Shown in pieces: positions 24,376-35,575 of a stretch of 64,000 nucleotides of DNA. Source of the stretch: Leidyana gryllorum EB-2025a (lineage: Eukaryota; Apicomplexa). The notes below the pieces were generated by a model that saw only the letters and a program-made list of their open reading frames with translations, made no database searches and was not told the origin of the DNA. The stretch is taken from positions 1 through 64,000 of the forward strand of contig JBLWGC010000121.1 in the NCBI GenBank assembly GCA_048772705.1, written 5' to 3'. Both the position numbers and the translations under genes were made by a program. Within the stretch, counting starts at the first letter, position 1, and every line of letters starts with the position of its first letter.

Positions 24376-26549
24376 ATGTCAAGACAGTCTGGCTGGTCCA
24401 GCACTGCACCCGCCGCCACGGCTGCAAATGCTGTACCAGTTGGAGGAGGAAGCGCCACCGCCACGTCCTCAACAACCAACAGCAACCTCGCACCCGGAGG
24501 TGACTCTGTTCTTTCCGTAGCCGATAAGCTCGTGAGTTCACAATCCTTCCCCCTAACATTTATAACACACCCACTATCACAGAGACAAGCGGCTGACTTG
24601 GGCAACGTTCTAGTGCCGCTCGATGCTGCAAGCAAACACGCGCGCAAAATATACATTGGCAATCTACCGCCTTCTGCTACTAGCGAACAAGTCATCACAC
24701 AGTTCTTCAATCAGACGCTGGCAGTCCTTCTTCCGAACAAACCGCCTGGCGACTCCATCATCGGAACTTACCTCAATGTACAGAAGCGTTTCGCATTCAT
24801 CGAAAATCGCTCCATTGAGGAAACTACCTTCACACTTAGCTTGGATGGCATCCAAATGGTAAGAACGCCCAACGACGCTCCGCCACCCATATCTATTCAG
24901 GACGAATACGCCCTCAAACTCCGGCGACCGCAGGACTATAACCCCCAACTCGCTACACAGCAATTATCCGCCGAGATGCGCCTGAAAGGGGGCATATCGT
25001 CTCTACGAGGAGCGTGGAACCCGATGCAGCAAAGTGCTGAATCCCAGGGGCAAGCAACCAGCAACCCTGGAATCATTTCCACCTCAGTCGAAGACGGACC
25101 TCACAAAGTCTTCATAGGAGGACTACCCCATCACATGGCTGAACAAGATGTAAAAGAGTTACTATCGGCATACGGGCCGCTCAAAGCATTCCATTTGGTT
25201 AAGGATCGCGAACTCGATCGCAGCAAAGTAAGCCCATCGCCCATAATGCCCTTACTGTACGATCGTGGCCGTTTGTCATATATTTTCCTACCAACGGATC
25301 CATCAATACAATTGTGTTGTAATTGTTCGATCGCTACTGACTTACTGCCCGGCTGCAAGTCAATGTGCGTGTAATGCACACCGGCATCACTGTCACTGTT
25401 GCTCTCTCTCAAATCAATACCTCTTTCTCCGTAGGGGTTTGCCTTCTGTGAATGGCGGGATCCTGCTGTGACAGATGTGGCCTGTCAATCACTGAACGGA
25501 ATGAAGGTCGGCGATCGGTTTCTGAATGTTAGAAGGGCGGTACCCCACTCGACGCACAGAGGCAGCGGGGGTGCTTCTATTACGACCGACAATATGCCCA
25601 CGTTGGCGCTGCCGTATTTGCCCCCAATTGACACCAAACCTCTGCCTCCAATTCAAAAAGGGATTCCCCCGCTAGAACTCCCTCCAATAGCCAAATATCT
25701 AATGGCTGAGACTGCGTAAGCTGCATTGTCCCCATCAGGTCCTCCCTTCATCCATTTACTGTGCAGTCAGAGCAGCCGGTGCCTAGCAGTTCGAAACGTC
25801 GTCCCGTCTGAACCTGAAGTCCCAGTGGAAGTAGATCGCGTCCAGAAAATCATGGATGAGGTCAAGTCTAGAGCCGCTTCCCTCGGGCGAGTGCGGTCCG
25901 GCATATTTCATCATTCTGAGGGCGGCCGTATTTTGGTCGAGTTTTCCACACCCGAAGAAGCCGCAGATGCCCAGAAAATATTCCGTCACTCCAAAGTTCA
26001 AGGCAAGGAGATCGAATGCGGCTTGGCGGAAATGATTCCTGAGCTGCGGAAAGGTGAGCGAGACACACCGCACACGATTTTGCGCACACACGCGTTGTGG
26101 CAAGTCAAGGGTGCTCTTCTGACCTCTTATACACTTCCCTTCCTTCTTCAGCATGTCTCAATCGGATCTTAGCCGAGGCGTCCATGCTGTCGCGGTTGGA
26201 TCTGAATGGTCGAAATCTGTACAATGAGGCTCAGAAGTCGACCTCGAGTGAGAAGAAGATACGGAGGGAGAAGATCCTCAAAGAGATAGACCAGGAGGAA
26301 GCAGCGCAACAACAACAACAACAGTCAACACCACCGGCTGCTGACACCGCGCCGGCGAAATGCGACCCGGGCGCGGACTCTAAATCCTCCGTTCCTCTCA
26401 AGGTGGAAGAGACTGGAGCCGACACCATGTGTGATGGTGGCGATAACGATCAACAGCCCCCTATGGCAGAGGGTGGCAGTCGATCTGAGTCCAAAGGCAC
26501 AGCTCCCACACCTATGGGGGATGAGAGGGGTCCGCCGGCTGGCGATTAG
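24376..26549 (+). CDS. U2AF2: U2AF65-like splicing factor, paralog A
   Basis: Five exons (24376-24531, 24583-25227, 25435-25715, 25767-26053, 26152-26549) give 588 residues. RRM1 has RNP2 KIYIGNLPP and RNP1 KRFAFIENR. RRM2 has KVFIGGLPHHM, GPLKAFHLVKD and, across intron 2, GFAFCEWRD, all characteristic of the U2AF large subunit that binds the polypyrimidine tract. A C-terminal UHM-like domain starts LAVRNVVPSE. It lacks the R-x-F signature at the expected place (RHSKVQGKEIE). There is no N-terminal RS domain. A tail of about 120 residues, with EKKIRREKILKEIDQEE and a Gln run, extends beyond the UHM, unlike the usual family end. Its stop lies 4 bp from the convergent membrane-protein stop. Confidence 0.92.
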
Positions 26550-26553
26550 CTTC

Positions 26554-28850
26554 TCAAGTCTCCACTGTAAGGGGGGTTTCGACAGTGCTCAGCCCGAGTG
26601 GCACCACTTCAATGCCGATATCGACCGCGCGATACCCGAACGCAATCTCAGGGTCGTTACGACCACTCTCGTCCCAAGTGACCAGTGGTGGTCCTGCATT
26701 GCAGCACAGGTCCCGAAGCGCATCCAGCACTTTCCGCCAGTACCACACGAACACTCTGTGGAACCAGGAGGGATTTGAACGTGCGCCAGCCGATATGCTT
26801 TTGGATGTGCCAGATATGGTATCCGCGACCCCTATGAGAGTGCCTTCTACATTTAGCTGCTTGTCATCCGAAAGGAGCAGGAGCGCCACTGGATCAACCG
26901 ATTCTTCTGCTATATTGGCGGGAGAGTAAATACAGGATCTATCAACTCGAAGAAAGGGCACCCGATGAGACTGCAGACACCAAAATGTATCCCTCGTACT
27001 CTCTATCACACACACACACACCTTCACACATACACACATACACACTCACACAACTGACACATCGCGCAACAGATCTCTTCCCGCATCACTTAGAGTGGGC
27101 GTCGTATCCGGCCACGATGCGGGGGAGGGTAGTCCCTCTCCTCCGTTGAAAACACTCTCTCATTCACTCACAACAGGGCGGAACACGACCAATTTGACAT
27201 CACACCACATAGAGAGAGATGAATTGGCGCGCTTACTCGACTAATATTGAGGGGCAGAGTGATGCCGTCTAAGTCGTCTTGATAGCAGAAGACAATGCAG
27301 AGTACAATGGTGAACAGGACTTCTGTAACATGGAGAGAGCTTGTGACATTGAGCAAGATCCTGCCTCCACGATAGGCATCTTCTGCCAACGTTAGGTCTA
27401 CGTCATGCCAGACCCGTTGATACCAGAACACTGCGATGGATTGGATGAGTGCCGCTGCTGTCGCAGCAAACATAAGACGGAATTGGAGCTGTTCTCTACG
27501 CAGTTTTTCTATCATCTGAGGTGTGACTTGTTCATCTCCCTCTCGAGATGCATCCTCCAACTGTCGCTTTCGACACCGGACAAACTTGAGTGATCGCCGT
27601 ATCGAGCCCATGCTGCTCAACAGGAACACCATCTGGTACACTAGCAATAGAGCCCATCCGTAAGAGTCGGTTCCGTCGACACTGAAGGAGGCGAACCCAG
27701 TGATCACCTGTTCGAACCGTAAAGTGGATCTGTAGGCCTGATTACAACACTCACGTAGAAGAGAGTCATTCCAACTTCCCGCTCCGTTAACGCAGTTCGG
27801 CTGATACCCAGTCCTTTCGAAACGGTCATCCAACTTCCCAAGTACACTATTAGCCAGATACTCTCTCCCAGCCCCTCGAAAACTCTCAGCAACACGACAA
27901 TCGCTCCGTCCTGCTGATGTACCGTGGCCAGGTAGATTACCGTTGCACAACTCAAAGCAATTAGCTTCCCTTTCATCCCACAGGATAGAAGAGCGCGCAT
28001 TGGACTGGTCTCTATCAACCGTAACTGCACCCGAATCGGCATCCTATCCTGTGACTTGGTCCAGATAGCGTGGAAGATGATCCAGATGGCCAGTCTCAGC
28101 AAGGTGAGAGCCAAAAATGCTTCAGCAATCACAGGATGTAACATTGGCAGGTTGTCGAATGACACGGGCCACACAGGTGATCGTTCTTTCGCATACTCTG
28201 CTCGCAAGAATTCAGCTCGAGCTCGTTCAATTGGGTGGCAATTGTCCACGTAGAAAGATTGCGGGAACGGAACTGTTCCGAACAACTTGGTGGACGTCTG
28301 GAAACTCAGAAATTGTCTGGCCTTGCTGATTTCTTCAGCTTGCTGCAACTGTCGCATGGGGCCCATGAACAGAACAGCTGTGGTGCGTCCGATGCCTTCC
28401 AACAGGATGTTGAATTCTTGCTTGGCACAGTCACCATCGAAGAACCAGATTGGTGCTCCACCCAGTTGCCAACGGCTTACGGTGTCGTAGTAGGCCTTCA
28501 TTTGTGGGGTTCCAGCCCCCTTGGGCACCTTGGGAATGACGTTTCGAGAACGGTTCGCATGGCGCAGTAAATTCTGATGCATGAGAAGTTGATATACAAT
28601 GGTTAGCGCACACACGTGTGCTACCCACCATGCGCTCTGGAAATGATGTGCGGACTGGCAGGCTTGGGGCTCCTCGTTGGCATCGTCGATATTCAAGAGC
28701 AGCCCATAAACTCCCTCCTGATTGTCCGGGAATCTTAGATCTTTCTACGGAACAAACTGGATAGAGTAAGCCGAGTGGGCTCTCGAAATGTATTCGAGTG
28801 CTTCGGACTCCTTTTAAAAAGGGGGCGAGCGTCCATAGGAGATATTTCAT
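26554..28850 (-). CDS. Seven-helix membrane protein, GOST/IRP-like (tentative)
   Basis: Exons 28744-27755 and 27707 to about 27236 are clear. A last exon from about 26976 to 26554 joins in phase. A short first exon from ATG 28850 encodes a signal-like MKYLLWTLAPFL but needs a poor donor (GTCCGA). The N-terminal part is lumenal in character with Cys and aromatic residues. It is followed by about seven hydrophobic helices (AEAFLALTLLRLAIWIIF, YGWALLLVYQMVFLL and others), with LRVFEGLGESIWLIVYLG among them. This layout, lumenal domain then 7TM, matches the GPR107/TMEM87/GPR180 superfamily, but identity is not secured. A 51-nt in-frame stretch (about 28630-28580) has intron signals. The last intron is about 260 nt, long for this genome, and contains CA repeats. 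Confidence 0.6.
26990..27060. repeat. CA-repeat tract in a long intron
   Basis: Interrupted CACACA runs lie within the proposed last intron of the seven-helix membrane protein gene. Similar short CA runs occur in other introns (13537-13556, 30936-30952, 20608-20622), usually close to the acceptor on the gene's own strand or its complement. Confidence 0.65.
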
Positions 28851-28901
28851 AGCTCAGCCGCATGGAAGCGGTCCTGTACATGCAGCGAGTGCGCGCACCT
28901 C

Positions 28902-30110
28902 TCACTTGCCGTGGCGTTTTAGAGTGGGGACGACCAGCCATTTGGGTTTCTCAACCCGGTGTCGGATAGGTTCAATGTTGAAATCAGTCTGATAGGACCG
29001 ATCTTCGCGCGATCTGTCAACCTCTGGAACAGCTGCTTCGAACTCCTCTATCATAGCAGAATGCCGTTGGCGGGCGTGACTCCGTCTGCGTTCGTCCTCT
29101 TTTTGTATGTCAGCAGCTTTGGCTTGCAGTCGCTGACAGCGAACCTTGAGCACTTGCATCTCACCGATCATCCTCCTGAAGTTGTAGAGAAAATAGTGTA
29201 GGGGAGGTGCAGTCTGAAGAATTTCACTCACCATAGACAGTATATGAGGGCGTCCATGAACTCGCCCTTGACGAGCTTGAAGTGTAATCGTAGACTGTCG
29301 ACCTTCGGCAGGGCCATAGCAACATCGGCGATGACGAGCTCGCCTCGAACTCGATCATATGTAGCGTTGATGAGAGCTTGAGCTGGGAATTTGGTCCATT
29401 CTCTGGGTTGTGGGGGATGATTGTTTGTTGCAGCTATCGCACTACGACGGTGCCCTGTGGGGGGGTCCTGGGCACTCTTGGATGCTCGGGTACGCGCCAC
29501 AACGGCGAATTTGAAGAAGAGATAGGGCTCTGTCCCATCAAAGGACGCCTCAACATCTTTGCCAACCTTGAGATGGGGCTCCCACATTAGCATGGTGGTT
29601 CCATCATGGCCAATGTCCCAGGCTCTCCGGTAGTCCATTTCGGCCTCGATCTGTTTGAGCTCTCGAACTTTGCCTCGCGGTCTCCAAGTGGTCTTCATGA
29701 GCTCTCTGTGATGGGATGAAAGGTTAGCGGTAATGATTTGCCTATGGGGGCTGGCACACTCACTTGATCTCTTCTGCTGACACGATTTCGTCAAAGGCTA
29801 CACCGACCATATTGAGTTTCTCGTCTTCTCCCAAGAGTTGATCGTCTTCGGGTGCCGTCTCTGCGGGCGTTGTGAGGTGGCTGACTCGCCTTTGTCGAAT
29901 GCGTGATCGGCTTGACGGCGGCACATTGAGACCAGTGGCGGCGTCTAGCGTGTCGTCCTCGGCTTCCGCGTGATACGAGCGAGCCGATTGTGGAGGTATG
30001 ACGTCCATTACGGGAACATTGGTTACGTCTGTCCGTTGGGCCTCATCATCGGTAGCGACGTCGTCAGTTCGAAGATCGAAGTGTTCGTCTTCCTCCTCAC
30101 CAGAGTACAT
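28902..30110 (-). CDS. Unknown 364-residue protein
   Basis: Three exons (30110-29764, 29705-29232, 29175-28902) join in frame. The first 110 residues are acidic and disordered. The middle holds a folded region (YRRAWDIGHDGTTMLMWEPH, EPYLFFKFAVVAR, INATYDRVRGELVIADVAM) with alternating strands that could be a beta sandwich. The last 90 residues contain a basic coiled coil (VLKVRCQRLQAKAADIQKED). No family is recognised. The ATG at 30110 is the first in frame. Confidence 0.75.
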
Positions 30111-30186
30111 TGCACGAAACCAACGAAAGAGACTGTGGGAGCGAGCGAGCGTCAGATATATATAGGTTTTCCGGGCTCAACAATGC

Positions 30187-31857
30187 TCAACAATCGTTTG
30201 CACTATCATCATCTCGACCGACCAAATCGGTTTGTTTGGCGGCGGCGTGGCCTTCTTGTTCCTGTTGGACATAGTCATTCCACTTGTCAGAGTGAGGAAC
30301 GAGCTGAGTTGGGCTGACTTGTTCGGGTGTCCGGGGGCTTTCAGCATTGAAGTCGGTCAAGAAGGGAGGGTTTACCACATACGAGGTGCCCTGTTGTTCA
30401 CAACTCGCGGGATCCCGGAACTCGAGCTCAGCACCCTCGCGGATGATTTCTCCAAACTGATCGCTCTCTGTTCGTGTATTTACCCGAACTACAGTTTGCG
30501 GTGGTAAGTCCTCCCAATCCTCATCTGCGAATGCCCGCCGAATCACCTGACTCGCCACATCCTGAAACACATTGGCCTCCAAATTCCGTTTCCGTCTGTG
30601 CCCGACTATGCGACCAGTCCGATCCTTGTCGTCGTCTCGACTCGGAGGCGGCTGCAGGGTGATATCAAATCCGATGGCTCGGCGGGCGGCAATACAAACA
30701 CTCACCAGATACGGCTGTTCATACTCTGAGGCGTCGAACGTTCCAAACAAGTCGACCCGCTCCTGCATCAAATTCCTCGTACTGCCCTGATTCAATCGCG
30801 CAGCCACAAGTCTCTGCGTTAGGGAGGACACATCTGTTGCATTCGCAGAGAGAGTACTCTTCTTACCCGTACAAACCGCGCTTTGGGAGTTGGAGGCTCG
30901 AGGTCGGGGTTGATCTGTGATCAGCCATTGACTCAGACACACACACACACACCTGTAACTTACACTAAAGGTAGACTTGTTGGAATTGACCTGACGTTTG
31001 GTGGCTCGAGAAGCGAACACAGCGTCGGGTGCACTGCACGGAGACGTTCGGAAGGCGAGATCGACGGCGGCGGCACCCGGTATACGTTTGAGGTGTAACT
31101 CACATCGTCCCTTAGAGTCGGGTTCCCAGACCTCCTGGAAGCCGTGTACCTTCTCTTCCGGTATGCTTTGGGAGGCGAGCTCGAGATTTCTGGCAGTCTC
31201 GTTATGACAGAGTCGTCCGGCAGCGTTGAGTGTGCGTTTCCGGAGTTGTCTGGGGATGGTGTCATCGATTCCTGAGGAGGGAGAGTAGGATCCCTGAGTG
31301 AGAGCAGATCTGGCGGTCTGACACTCCGAGTTGCCGGCCGTATCGAGGATGGTGGGGGAGAGTATCTCTCGGACCTGATCCCTCTCATCTTCATTGACTG
31401 CCCGTCTCCACCGTCGTCCGGATCCCAGGTAGTATTCCCGGAAGGTCATATGCTTGAGGGCCTCGCGGTGGACATCTTTGACGTCGCTGAGATCAGTGCT
31501 GGTCTCGAGATGGTCTCTCCGGGGGCGACGCCGCAGTTCATAGGGCCGCGGCGTCTTGAAGCTCTGCTGCGTACTGCTGGTTGGGGCGCGTTGGTGGTTC
31601 TCGGAGGGAGTGGGTGGCGCGGGGCTACTGCCTAAGGAGGTCGTGCAGGCGTCAAACTGAGGTGAAGGAGCTGTGGAAGAGCCGACATCCTGCGGTGTGA
31701 CAATACTGGCTGTTTGGAGCTTGAGGAGTGGAGGTACTTCAGAGCGACATCTGTGAAGAGAGGGCTTATGGGGCACTACAGTTGTGAGGGGTGCTTCTGA
31801 CGATAGAGCCCTTTTTCTGCTATTGGTGGGGGTACGAATAATGGGGCTGTGCCTCAT
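30187..31857 (-). CDS. Unknown Arg/Ser-rich protein with three introns
   Basis: One open frame spans the region, but three stretches have full intron signals: 30963-30915 (49 nt), 30866-30814 (53 nt) and 30705-30652 (54 nt). The first two together remove 102 nt and the third 54 nt, so the frame survives with or without splicing. Spliced, the protein has 504 residues. It is Ser/Pro/Arg-rich with blocks such as MTFREYYLGSGRRWRRAV and NVFQDVASQVIRRAFADEDW. There is no recognised domain, and the composition suggests a nuclear or cytoskeletal disordered protein. The first true ATG is 31857, 37 bp from the divergent PFK start. Confidence 0.65.
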   Translation of the reverse strand: MRHSPIIRTPTNSRKRALSSEAPLTTVVPHKPSLHRCRSEVPPLLKLQTASIVTPQDVGSSTAPSPQFDACTTSLGSSPAPPTPSENHQRAPTSSTQQSFKTPRPYELRRRPRRDHLETSTDLSDVKDVHREALKHMTFREYYLGSGRRWRRAVNEDERDQVREILSPTILDTAGNSECQTARSALTQGSYSPSSGIDDTIPRQLRKRTLNAAGRLCHNETARNLELASQSIPEEKVHGFQEVWEPDSKGRCELHLKRIPGAAAVDLAFRTSPCSAPDAVFASRATKRQVNSNKSTFSVSYRCVCVCLSQWLITDQPRPRASNSQSAVCTGKKSTLSANATDVSSLTQRLVAARLNQGSTRNLMQERVDLFGTFDASEYEQPYLVSVCIAARRAIGFDITLQPPPSRDDDKDRTGRIVGHRRKRNLEANVFQDVASQVIRRAFADEDWEDLPPQTVVRVNTRTESDQFGEIIREGAELEFRDPASCEQQGTSYVVNPPFLTDFNAESPRTPEQVSPTQLVPHSDKWNDYVQQEQEGHAAAKQTDLVGRDDDSANDC

Positions 31858-31894
31858 TGCATGTGCGCATGTGGTGTAATTTTTGTTGTCCAAT
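31858..31894. promoter_or_regulatory. 37-bp divergent spacer, candidate bidirectional promoter
   Basis: The entire gap between the minus ATG at 31857 and the PFK ATG at 31895. It reads GCATGTGCGCATGTGG followed by TGTAATTTTTGTT. The T-run resembles that in the 13025-13072 spacer. Promoter function is inferred from position. Confidence 0.5.
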
Positions 31895-34800
31895 ATGATG
31901 CAGCGTGGCGATTCCCTTGCGCAGTTCTATCATGCTCGGTCGGTGATCATGAAGGAGGACGAGTTCAGTAGCCTCGACGCTACCTGCTCACCGCAACAGG
32001 CCGCCCGCCGCTTATGGCAACCCCCTTTGCCCAAGGCTCTCTGGGGTACCGTCCGTGCCGTACCGGACGAAACAGCGGCAGACTCGGTTCCTGACAACAA
32101 GGACATTGCCGACCTCTTCCCCCAAACCTTCCCGAACAGTAGAGTCATCAAGTTGGAACCCCATCGGGACGCTGGTGCAACTCCCCCAACACCTCTGCGT
32201 ATCGGAGTTGTTCTCAGTGGAGGCCAGGCGCCCGGTGGCCACAACGTTATCAGTGGCATCTACGATGCCATCAAAGCCTGGAACGCTCAGTCCCAACTCA
32301 TTGGCTTCCTCAATGGCCCTCATGGAGTCTTCACACACAATTACATTAACATAACTGATGATATGATGGCCAAATATCGAAATATGGGAGGCTTCGATAT
32401 GATCTGTAGCGGCAGACACAAGATTGAGAGCGAAGAACACAAGAATTCCTCTATGGTCATCTGCCGCAAATTAGACCTTCACGGTCTCGTTATCATTGGT
32501 GGCGATGACTCCAATACAAATGGAGCCATCCTCGCTGAGTATTTTGCCGCAAACCAGTGTAAAACGTGTGTTGTCGGCGTCCCAAAGACCATTGATGGGG
32601 ATCTACGCAACGAATACATTGAAACCTCCTTTGGCTTCGATACCGCCTGCAAAGTTTACTCTGAACTCATCGGAAACCTCTGCTGCGATGTCGCTACTTC
32701 CCAAGATCGCTATCATTTCGTCCGTCTCATGGGCCGCTCAGCCTCACACATCGCTCTCGAGTGTGCCCTCCAAACCCGACCCAACTTGACCCTCATCGGC
32801 GAGGAAGTCGAAGCCCAACAACGTACTTTGGGAAGTATCACCACACAAATCGCCGATATGGTCGAACGAAGGGCCAAAGACAATAAATGCTATGGCATCG
32901 TTTTGGTGCCCGAAGGATTGGTCGAATTCATCCCGGAGGTCGGCAAACTCATCGCTGAGATCAATGAGATCCTCGCCGCTGGACCCTTCGACCGCGCAAA
33001 ACTCTCACCGCCCGCCGCCTCTCTCTTCGATGCCCTCCCCACTGCCATCAGAGACACACTCCTGCTGGAAAGAGACTCCCATGGCAACGTCCAGGTGGCC
33101 AAGATCGCCACCGAACGTCTCCTCATCGATATGGTCGACACAGAACTACGAACCCGCAAGTTTACTGGACGCTTTATTCCAACCGCCCACTACTTTGGAT
33201 ATGAGGGACGCTGCGCTATGCCCTCCAACTTTGATGCCACTTATTGCTACGCCCTCGGATACACCGCCAGCGCTCTCGTGCAGCAGGGACTCAGCGGCTA
33301 TATGGCCGTTGTCCGCGATCTCACCAAAGCCCCCGTCTCCTGGCGGCCCGGTGGCTGTCCCATCACCTGGATGATGAACCTCGAGCGTCGCCATGGCAAA
33401 GACGTCCCCGTCATCAGAAAATGCCTCGTGGATCTAAATAGCCGTCTCTTCGAAGACTGGCGCCGCGCTCGCGAAGAATGGATGTACAAAGATTTATATT
33501 CCAATCCGGGACCCATCCAATTCGTTGGCCCCTCCTCAAACCTCCTCAACAATACCCTCAACTTCAAACCCGATCGTCTCTTGCCCTTCGTCGAAGAAAA
33601 TCACTGCTTCTTCCCCAAGAGTCTGAGCTGCCTCTCGGACCTCCAAAAGGAGCGTCTCGGCTATCGCGTCCCCGTCGCTTCAATCCTCCGCAACCCCAAA
33701 GCGCGGGCCACCATGGCCAAGAAATGTGGCTTCTCTGATGCACAACAAGAACGCTTCATCCGCAGAGCCTATCCTCTGCAGTCAGACTCTCACTGCATGA
33801 GAGCCTATGTCGTCGAGGGTACCGCTGGAAGCGCCAGAGTGTCTGACCTAAAAGTCGGTGTCGTTCTCTGTGGACAAGCCGTCCCCGGTGTCGCTAATGT
33901 ACTCCAAGGCCTCTTTGAGCGAATGAGTCTCGTTGGCGGCAGCGTCGTCGGCTTCAAGGGCATCAAGGGCCTCTTGGACGGTGACTACATCCACGTTGAA
34001 AGGGAACATCTCGCCCTCTACGTCAATCAAGGCGGATTCGAGATTCTCGGTCGAACGCCCGCACAACGGACCACTCTCCGTCGGGATGATGGACTGCAGA
34101 AAGTCGCCCGGACTTGTACAAAACTCAATCTCACGGGATTGGTACTCATCGGCGGAAAGTTCAGTCTTACCGATGCTGCTGTCCTCACAGAATATTTCTT
34201 GGCCCACGGTATGGAGACTCGAGTCGTCGGTGTACCCGCTAACTGCGAGAATAACGTTCGCCATCCCTTACTCGAACTCGGTATTGGATTCGACTCCACC
34301 AGCAAGGCCTACTCGTCACTGATCGGCAACCTGCTCACTGATGCTGCCTCTGCCAGAAAATACTGGTACTTCGTGCGCCTCATGGGCAATGTCACCAGTC
34401 ACATCGTCTTAGAGTCGGCCCTGCAGACACATCCCAACATGGTCGTCATCTCCGAAAAGTACGTGGAAGACAATCGCAATATAATGGATATTGTTCGAGA
34501 TGTTGCGGACTGTGTACAGTTGCGTGCCGCCCAGGGGAAGCAATTCGGTACTATTCTCATTCCCGAGGGACTCCTCACCTGTCTACCGCAAATGAAAGCT
34601 CTCCTAAGCGAAGTTGATGGCCTACTCTCCGTCGAAAAAGATCACGACCAGTTCAGAGAGGCTATGATGAATGATGAAATCGCTCAAACCAAATTCACTC
34701 CGTGGAGTGCCGCTCTCCTGAGGACATTGCCTTCATTCTTCAGATCCCAACTGGTGGCCAAAACACCCACTGGCCGCTTGGAGGTGAGTTTGGAGTCCAA

Positions 34801-35558
34801 TATTGGCAGCAGCAACATCGCTTTCCTCAGATTTCCGAACTCGCCACAGATCAACTGCTCGCAGAATGGGTAGCTTTGGAGTTGGAGCAACGCAAGCAAC
34901 AAGGCAGCTTCAAGGGGACCTTCAGCCCGGTCTGTCACTATCTCGGCTTCCAGGGACGTTCCACTTTGCCGTCCGACTTCGACTGTGCATTGGGTGTCGC
35001 TCATGGATACCTCGCCGGCATTGTGATTGAATCTGAACTGACAGGATTTGTCACATCTGTCAGAGGCCTCTGCGGAAGGCCGACTGACTGGCGATTCTCG
35101 GTGATCCCTCTCACGGCGCTCACTCGTGTCATGCCCGATGCCGAGGAGAAAATCTTCGGACGAAGGGTCCCTATCATCCCCGGACACGAAGTGGATCTTG
35201 AAGGCAGCTGTTATAAGGCTCTCGCAACTGGAGAAGAGCAGGTGAGCATATATCATGGTGCTATGGTGGAAAATGAGTTGTACAGTGGGAAACCAACGAT
35301 ACATATTGTAACCCGGGCCCTATCCAATTTGCTGGTCCTAGCGCAAGTATCTATAACCGCACTCTATTCGAAGAGCAATATGAATATATGGAGATGCTTG
35401 AACGCCTCGATAGCCTCACCGGTTATGTTGGAGGCATCTGTTCATTTGGAGTCAACAAAGACACCTTGACAACGGCTGTGGTCAGCCTCAAGGCGCTGGT
35501 TGACATAATTTCCGACGGACAGATCAGAGGTGTTTCGAATACACGGCCCTATTTGTGA
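31895..35558 (+). CDS. PFK: Fused double-domain pyrophosphate-type phosphofructokinase
   Basis: Three exons (31895-34783, 34831-35241, 35286-35558) give 1190 residues: two PFK domains in tandem, as in the alpha-beta fused enzymes of apicomplexans. It phosphorylates fructose-6-phosphate in glycolysis. The first half has VLSGGQAPGG, GGDDSNT (about 202) and the catalytic PKTIDGDL (about 230). The Asp in GGDDS is the determinant associated with PPi rather than ATP use. The second half keeps the fold (VVLCGQAVPG, IPEGLLTCLP) but has GGKFSLT and PANCENNV at those sites, so it cannot catalyse and is probably regulatory. Both halves end with the repeated CNPGPIQF / SNPGPIQF motif. No targeting peptide is evident, so cytosolic. 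Confidence 0.95.
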
Positions 35559-35575
35559 TCCTCCTCCTCCTTCCG

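Noticed and set aside
31850-31870. TGCATG-type ApiAP2 binding motif near the PFK/unknown divergent start
   Set aside because: A six-base match is expected by chance in 64 kb, and a second copy at 24041 lies in coding sequence.
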